64,000 bases of DNA from Scopulibacillus daqui. Its GTDB lineage: Bacteria; Bacillota; Bacilli; Bacillales; Sporolactobacillaceae. Made by a program: the position numbers and the translations under genes. Of the stretch, positions 59,463 through 64,000 are shown piece after piece; positions within the stretch are counted from its first letter, which is position 1, and each line of letters begins with the position of its first letter. Below the pieces are notes generated by a model that searched no databases, was not told the DNA's origin, and saw nothing but the letters and a program-made list of their open reading frames with translations. The DNA is taken from positions 49,774 through 113,773 of the forward strand of contig NZ_JAFBER010000008.1 in NCBI RefSeq assembly GCF_016908855.1, given 5' to 3'.

Positions 59463-60236
59463 ATGGCAAACCAGGATGCCCTTAAACAGTATAATCCGAG
59501 CAAATACAAAACACCGGACGGTTATACATCTGATATTGCTGTCTTTACCATTACCAGTCAGACTGCGAATTATAAGCCGCCCAAAATGACACTCAAATTA
59601 ATGCTTATTAAGCGTTCGAAAACCGATTCAGAATGCAATCCTAATATTGAAGCAAATAAATGGGCGCTGCCTGGAGGGTTTGTCCAACCGAACGAAACAG
59701 CTTTTGAAGCAGCCAAACGGGAGCTTGAAGAAGAAACCGGTGTCCGCCATGTCCATCTTAAGCACTTCGGTGTTTATGATACACCGGGAAGAGATCCCCG
59801 CGGCTGGATTATATCAAATGCCCATTATGCCGTTGTCCCAGAACACTTTTTGGCCGATAGAAAAGCGAATGATGACGCGGCCGAGGTTGAACTTTTTTCA
59901 TTAAATGACATTAAGCAAATGGATTTGGCCTTTGATCATAAAATGATTGTTTCAGATGCTTTCAAAATGATAAAAAATGACTTGCTGCAAACAACCGCGG
60001 CAAAAAACTTTTTGCCGGAGCTTTTCACCTATTCTGAATTGCAAGCGGTGCTTCTGACAGTCTCCAATGACCCGGCGATTTCGAGTGACCAGGCATTTGC
60101 ACGAAAAATTAAAACACTGCCATTTTTAGAAGAAGCCAAAGGTCAAACAACAACTAGAACATCGAAGAAACCAACACAATTGTACCGTTTTATCGATATG
60201 GATATTGTTAAACCCATTTATACCGCGCGCTATTAG
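59463..60236 (+). CDS. Nudix-domain regulator/hydrolase, NrtR-like
   Basis: A 257-residue protein with an N-terminal Nudix domain and a C-terminal winged-helix-like domain (from about residue 165: FLPELFTYSELQAVLLTVSNDPAI, then ARKIKTLPFLEEA, YRFIDMDI). The full Nudix box is present, GGFVQPNETAFEAAKRELEEE then TGV, so hydrolase activity on an ADP-ribose-type ligand is possible. The layout is that of NrtR, the ADP-ribose-responsive repressor of NAD genes. Being first in an operon with pncA, pncB, nadD and nadE strongly supports that role. AGGAGG is 7 bases before the ATG. Confidence 0.85.
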   Translation: MANQDALKQYNPSKYKTPDGYTSDIAVFTITSQTANYKPPKMTLKLMLIKRSKTDSECNPNIEANKWALPGGFVQPNETAFEAAKRELEEETGVRHVHLKHFGVYDTPGRDPRGWIISNAHYAVVPEHFLADRKANDDAAEVELFSLNDIKQMDLAFDHKMIVSDAFKMIKNDLLQTTAAKNFLPELFTYSELQAVLLTVSNDPAISSDQAFARKIKTLPFLEEAKGQTTTRTSKKPTQLYRFIDMDIVKPIYTARY

Positions 60237-60262
60237 TCTAATCATTTTCTGGAGGGGTTAAG

Positions 60263-60811
60263 ATGGAAAAAGCATTAATTGTTATTGATTATACAAATGA
60301 TTTTATTGACCAAGAAGGCGCTTTAACATGCGGCGAACCAGGACAAAGAATAGAGACGGAAATAACCTCTATTACGAGGCAATTTATTGAGAGCGGCGAT
60401 TATGTTGTCTTTGCTGTCGATTGCCATAAGAAAGATGACAAGTATCATCCCGAGAACAAATTATACCCGCCGCATAATATTGAAGGCACAAAAGGCAGGG
60501 AATTATACGGCATGCTGGGCACACTATATGGAAAATATAAGGAGAAGAGCAATGTTTACTGGATGGATAAAACACGTTACAGTGCTTTTGCAGGGACAGA
60601 CTTGGACATGAAATTACGTGAAAGAGGCATCACAAAGGTTCACCTCATAGGATGCTGCACTGATATATGTGTATTGCACACTGCTGTTGATGCCTATAAT
60701 AAAGGTTTTTCTATTGTTATTCATGAAAAAGCAGTCGCAAGCTTTAACAAGGAAGGCCATCAATGGGCATTAGATCATTTTAAACATTGTTTAAACGCTA
60801 AAGTGATATGA
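60263..60811 (+). CDS. pncA: Nicotinamidase
   Basis: Isochorismatase-like hydrolase (182 residues) converting nicotinamide to nicotinate. Catalytic triad positions are visible: Asp in VIDYTNDFI, Lys in MDKTRYSAF and the nucleophile Cys in HLIGCCTDICVLHTA. A metal-binding Asp/His pair is in AVDCHKKDD. The pattern fits PncA rather than a generic isochorismatase, and it is followed 15 bases later by pncB, the next step. GGAGGGG precedes the ATG. Confidence 0.93.
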   Translation: MEKALIVIDYTNDFIDQEGALTCGEPGQRIETEITSITRQFIESGDYVVFAVDCHKKDDKYHPENKLYPPHNIEGTKGRELYGMLGTLYGKYKEKSNVYWMDKTRYSAFAGTDLDMKLRERGITKVHLIGCCTDICVLHTAVDAYNKGFSIVIHEKAVASFNKEGHQWALDHFKHCLNAKVI

Positions 60812-60826
60812 ATCGGGGGTATATCA

Positions 60827-62296
60827 ATGAATAAAAGGTATCTAGATGATGGAACGGCTCTTCATACTGATCTCTATCAAATCAATATGTCAGAGGCCTA
60901 TTGGTCAGACAATATGCATAACAGAAAAGCAGTCTTTGAAGTCTATTTCCGCCGCTTGCCTTTTAAAAACGGCTATGCCGTCTTTGCCGGTCTTGAAAGA
61001 GTTATTGAGTACCTGAAAAATTTGCGTTTTACAGAGGAAGATATTGAATATCTAAGGGATGAATTAGGTTATCCCGATGAGTTTTTGAATTATTTAAAAG
61101 AACTCCGTTTTACCGGCACCATCCGTTCAATGAAAGAAGGCGAACTTGTTTTCGGCAATGAACCTATTTTGCGTGTTGAAGCCCCGCTTGTTGAAGCCCA
61201 GCTGATTGAAACAGCGATTCTAAATATCATTAATTATCAAACGCTCATCGCAACAAAGGCTTCTCGCATTAAGCAAGTTATCGGAGACCAAATGGCCATT
61301 GAATTCGGATCCAGAAGAGCACAAGAAATGGATGCCGCTTTATGGGGAGCAAGAGCAGCATACATTGGCGGTTTTGATGCCACTTCTAATGTGAGGGCAG
61401 GAAAAATGTTCGGCATTCCGGTATCAGGCACTCATGCTCACGCAATGGTTCAAGTTTATCGGGATGAATATACAGCCTTCCGTAAATATGCCAGCTGCCA
61501 TAAAGATTGTGTCTTTCTCGTTGATACTTATGATACTTTAAAGTCCGGCGTACCTGCTGCGATTAAAGTTGCTCAAGAACTTGGAGATAAAATCAATTTC
61601 AAAGCGATTCGCCTTGACAGCGGAGATTTAGCTTATTTGTCTAAGGAAGCCAGGAAAATGCTTGATAAGGCTGGTTTTAAAGATACAAAAATTATTGCAT
61701 CAAATGATTTGGATGAACAAACGATTATGCATTTAAAATCCCAAGGCGCCAAAATTGATATTTGGGGTGTAGGGACAAAGTTAATCACCGCCTATGATCA
61801 GCCGGCTCTTGGCGCCGTTTATAAGCTTGTAGCGATTGAAGATGACAATGGCGATATGGCCGATACTATCAAAATCAGCGCGAATCCGGAAAAGGTTTCA
61901 ACACCGGGACTGAAAAAAGTCTACCGCATTATTAATACACATAATGATAAATCCGAGGGCGATTATATTGCAATGGAATATGAACAACCTCAGGAAGAAG
62001 ATCGACTGAAAATGTTTCACCCTACTCATACCTTTATCAGCAAATTCGTTACAGATTTCGAAGCAAGAGAACTTCATCAAGATATTTTTTCTAACGGAGA
62101 GCTGGTCTATGAATGTCCGGATCTTCAAGATATTCAAGACTATGTAAAAGAAAACCTTACTATTTTATGGGATGAATACAAACGAATATTGAATCCAGAA
62201 GAATACCCGGTTGATTTAAGCCAAACATGCTGGGACAACAAAATGAAGAAAATTGATGAGGTTAAAGAAAAAATCGCACAGTTAAGCCAAAAATGA
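60827..62296 (+). CDS. pncB: Nicotinate phosphoribosyltransferase
   Basis: ATP-coupled synthesis of nicotinate mononucleotide from nicotinate and PRPP, 489 residues. Visible: ALHTDLYQINMSEAYW at the N-terminus, FEVYFRRLPF, the EFGSRRAQEMDAALWGARAAYIGG block, the phosphorylated His in VSGTHAHAMVQ near residue 205, and the PRPP-contact IRLDSGDLAYLSKEARKML. The C-terminal zinc-less lid region ends in TCWDNKMKKIDEVKEKI. Third gene of the NAD salvage operon. Confidence 0.96.
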   Translation: MNKRYLDDGTALHTDLYQINMSEAYWSDNMHNRKAVFEVYFRRLPFKNGYAVFAGLERVIEYLKNLRFTEEDIEYLRDELGYPDEFLNYLKELRFTGTIRSMKEGELVFGNEPILRVEAPLVEAQLIETAILNIINYQTLIATKASRIKQVIGDQMAIEFGSRRAQEMDAALWGARAAYIGGFDATSNVRAGKMFGIPVSGTHAHAMVQVYRDEYTAFRKYASCHKDCVFLVDTYDTLKSGVPAAIKVAQELGDKINFKAIRLDSGDLAYLSKEARKMLDKAGFKDTKIIASNDLDEQTIMHLKSQGAKIDIWGVGTKLITAYDQPALGAVYKLVAIEDDNGDMADTIKISANPEKVSTPGLKKVYRIINTHNDKSEGDYIAMEYEQPQEEDRLKMFHPTHTFISKFVTDFEARELHQDIFSNGELVYECPDLQDIQDYVKENLTILWDEYKRILNPEEYPVDLSQTCWDNKMKKIDEVKEKIAQLSQK

Positions 62297-62379
62297 TATC
62301 AATCACGTTGAAAAGACAGATATAAAAGCAATTTATTGGACCCGGATAAGAAAAAGGTTAAAATAAGGGGGACTGTCCA

Positions 62380-62994
62380 ATGGCTAAAATCGGAATATAC
62401 GGAAGCAGTTTTGACCCTATTACGAATGTTCATTTGTGGACGGCAAGCACAATTGCACACCGCTGCAAATTAAATAAAGTTATCTTCTTGCCTTGCTCAA
62501 GCAATCGTACGGATAAAACAATGAAAACGGCTGACGAACACCGTTGGAACATGATTAAACTTGCGATAGCCGATAATCCTAAATTTACGGCTAATGACTA
62601 TGAATTACATCAAAACGCTTGGGAAATCTACACTTATTATACAATGGAGCACTTTAAGAAAGAGTATCCAGAAGATGAACTATTTTTCATCATGGGTGCT
62701 GATTTATTAGTTGATATAGCTAATGGAGAATGGAAATTTGCTGAAGAGCTGATCGCGAATAATAAATTTATTGTGATGGCTCGGGATGGCATCGATATGT
62801 TAAAAACCATTTCCCATTCACCGCTGTTAAGAAACCATGATGACGGTACAAGATTTCATCTCATCGATAAAGGGCTTGCTATGGAGATATCTTCCTCATA
62901 CATCCGAGAAGAGTTCTCGCGCGGCGGAGAACCGCGGTATCTGCTCCCTGAATCCTGTTATGAATATATTAAGAGTCACTCATTATATCAATAG
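62380..62994 (+). CDS. nadD: Nicotinate-nucleotide adenylyltransferase
   Basis: Adenylylates nicotinate mononucleotide to deamido-NAD, 204 residues. The nucleotidyltransferase motif appears as YGSSFDPITNVHLW: the (H/T)xxH pair is Thr-x-x-His instead of the more usual His-x-G-His. FFIMGADLLVDIANGEWKFAEELI and the second motif EISSSYIREEF (SSTxIR-like) support NadD. It is likely a second, divergent NadD, since Bacilli usually carry one in the yqe cluster, not visible here. A ribosome site AAGGGGG is about 8 bases upstream, and nadE follows after 12 bases. Confidence 0.9.
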   Translation: MAKIGIYGSSFDPITNVHLWTASTIAHRCKLNKVIFLPCSSNRTDKTMKTADEHRWNMIKLAIADNPKFTANDYELHQNAWEIYTYYTMEHFKKEYPEDELFFIMGADLLVDIANGEWKFAEELIANNKFIVMARDGIDMLKTISHSPLLRNHDDGTRFHLIDKGLAMEISSSYIREEFSRGGEPRYLLPESCYEYIKSHSLYQ

Positions 62995-63006
62995 GAGGTT
63001 TTAAAT

Positions 63007-63825
63007 ATGTCGCTGCAAGAAGACATTATGAAAGCTTTAAACGTCCAAAAATCTATTGATCCGAAAGCAGAGATTCGCAAACGGATTCAATTTTTAAAGG
63101 ATTACTTAAAACAATCAAAAGCAAAAGGATTTGTTCTCGGCATCAGCGGGGGGCAAGATTCTACGCTTGCAGGGAGACTTGCACAATTGGCGGTTGAAGA
63201 ATGCAGAAATGAAGGTTATGATGCAAAATTTATTGCTGTACGTCTTCCATATGGCACCCAGCATGATGAAAGTGACGCTCAAAAGGCACTCAGCTTTATA
63301 GAGGCAGACGAAGCAGTTGAATTTAATATTGCCTCACCTGTTGATGCTTTTGAAAGGTACTTTCCGGAAGCAATGAAAGAAAAGCTCACTGACTTTAATA
63401 AGGGCAATGTAAAGGCTAGAATGCGAATGATTGCCCAATATGCTATCGGGGGCCAGCATAACCTGCTCGTTATTGGCACAGACCATGCCGCAGAAGCAGT
63501 GACGGGTTTCTTCACAAAATACGGCGACGGCGGTGCGGATATCCTGCCTTTGTCCGGCCTGACTAAAAGGCAAGGCCGATCATTGTTACAAGAACTCGGC
63601 GCCCCGGAAAGCTTGTATTTAAAAACGCCTACTGCTGACCTCCTGGATGAAAAGCCAGGGCAAACTGATGAATTTGAACTTGGCCTCACTTATGAAGATA
63701 TTGATAACTATCTTGAAGGAAAAGAAGTTTCCAAAAACATTGCCGAAAAGATTGAAAAGCGATACATAGCTTCTGAACATAAACGGCAATTGCCCGCGAC
63801 AATGTTTGACCGCTGGTGGAAGTAA
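63007..63825 (+). CDS. nadE: NH3-dependent NAD synthetase
   Basis: Amidates deamido-NAD with ammonia and ATP to finish NAD synthesis, 272 residues. The ATP pyrophosphatase loop [16 protein letters not shown] is near residue 46, followed by [29 protein letters not shown] and [33 protein letters not shown]. The closing block [17 protein letters not shown] is typical. It lacks a glutaminase domain, like Bacillus and E. coli NadE. AGGAGG precedes the ATG. Last gene of the operon; no clear terminator before the repeats that follow. Confidence 0.97.
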   Translation: MSLQEDIMKALNVQKSIDPKAEIRKRIQFLKDYLKQSKAKGFVLGISGGQDSTLAGRLAQLAVEECRNEGYDAKFIAVRLPYGTQHDESDAQKALSFIEADEAVEFNIASPVDAFERYFPEAMKEKLTDFNKGNVKARMRMIAQYAIGGQHNLLVIGTDHAAEAVTGFFTKYGDGGADILPLSGLTKRQGRSLLQELGAPESLYLKTPTADLLDEKPGQTDEFELGLTYEDIDNYLEGKEVSKNIAEKIEKRYIASEHKRQLPATMFDRWWK

Positions 63826-63845
63826 GAGTAAGAGACAAGCTTATT

Positions 63846-63979
63846 TCAAAAGTAAGGGCAGGAGTCATAGCTCCTGCCCTAAATCTAACTGATGTCCTAT
63901 TGATTTTTGGTTCTACGTCAAATGTTGGGGTAGGAGTAATAGCTTCTACTCCTTAACCCAACTGATATCCCGTTGATTT
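63846..63979. repeat. Two tandem hairpin repeats, period about 72 bases
   Basis: Two imperfect direct copies (from 63846 and 63918). Copy 1 has the stem AGGGCAGGAG/CTCCTGCCCT with loop TCATAG; copy 2 has GGGGTAGGAG/CTTCTACTCC with loop TAATAG. A C-G pair in copy 1 is a T-A pair in copy 2, and other changes give G-T wobbles, so the stem is kept. Both are followed by AACTGATRTCC and TTGATTT. More copies may lie beyond the edge. Function unknown. Confidence 0.7.
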
Positions 63980-64000
63980 ATATTGATGATGTAATAATAT

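Noticed and set aside
1..64000. CRISPR arrays, prophage, insertion sequences, tRNA or rRNA genes
   Set aside because: No regularly spaced repeats, transposase or integrase genes, or cloverleaf-type sequences were noticed; the only short tandem repeats are the GATCAA run and the 72-base edge repeats.

Overview
The window looks like the chromosome of a low-to-moderate GC, endospore-forming member of the Bacillales. Spore evidence is direct: a GerQ-like coat protein, a PbpG-type sporulation penicillin-binding protein and a small acid-soluble spore protein of the SspN type. Gene order from about 0.4 to 27 kb (cls/ywjE, argS-ywiB, speB-speE, pbpG, ywhD, ywgA, ywfO, lipL, pta, hemQ, gerQ, ywdK) follows the ywj-ywd segment of Bacillus subtilis in outline, with unrelated genes inserted. 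Proteins diverge enough from B. subtilis that a more distant family (for example Sporolactobacillaceae) is possible; I cannot fix the genus from sequence alone. No rRNA, tRNA, CRISPR array, insertion sequence or prophage was seen.

Region by region. 0-9.6 kb: C-terminal end of an AI-2E-type permease, a cardiolipin synthase, a hydrolase, arginyl-tRNA synthetase, polyamine synthesis (speE-speB), PbpG and YwhD. 9.8-10.2 kb: a gene-free looking stretch that actually encodes a compact convergent toxin peptide/antisense RNA module. 10.3-16.4 kb: a tyrosine-type T-box controlling an NhaC-family transporter and a fructosamine-kinase-like gene, a GNAT enzyme divergent from a MerR-like HTH protein with an Asp-Gln repeat, and a flavin amine oxidase. 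16.5-26.8 kb: YwfO, LipL (lipoyl relay), an M42 peptidase, Pta, HemQ, GerQ, a peptide transporter and a C4-dicarboxylate transporter with a cre site. 26.9-35.2 kb: small conserved proteins, FdhD, a SLAP-domain protein, a TerC protein, a hydroxyacid dehydrogenase, and two LysP-like permeases, one under a T-box and one under a lysine riboswitch. 35.3-43.1 kb: type 2 IPP isomerase, a decayed cobalamin region (adenosyltransferase, broken cobS and cobQ, intact BtuF under a B12 riboswitch), a SAM-I riboswitch with a MetT-type transporter, and a YeeE/YedE sulfur transporter. 43.2-54.5 kb: ydbST, an Lrp regulator divergent from a DMT exporter, a glycine-oxidase-like enzyme, Rex-regulated yjlC-ndh, a YkoS-like membrane protein, peptide deformylase, an Hsp20 and YkvS. 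54.6-57.9 kb: bsdBCD hydroxyarylic acid decarboxylase divergent from its LysR regulator. 57.9-64 kb: sspN plus a small acidic gene, an aldo/keto reductase, and a five-gene NAD salvage operon (Nudix regulator, pncA, pncB, nadD, nadE) behind a palindromic operator.

The most notable themes are: (1) a probable type I toxin-antitoxin locus near 9.8-10.1 kb; (2) an unusual concentration of cis-acting RNA sensors (two T-boxes, lysine, B12 and SAM-I riboswitches between 12.6 and 40.3 kb), every one controlling a transport gene; (3) paralogous LysP permeases given different RNA sensors; (4) decay of cobamide synthesis next to retained scavenging genes; (5) a self-contained NAD salvage operon with its own Nudix-type regulator; and (6) tandem covarying hairpin repeats at the right edge.
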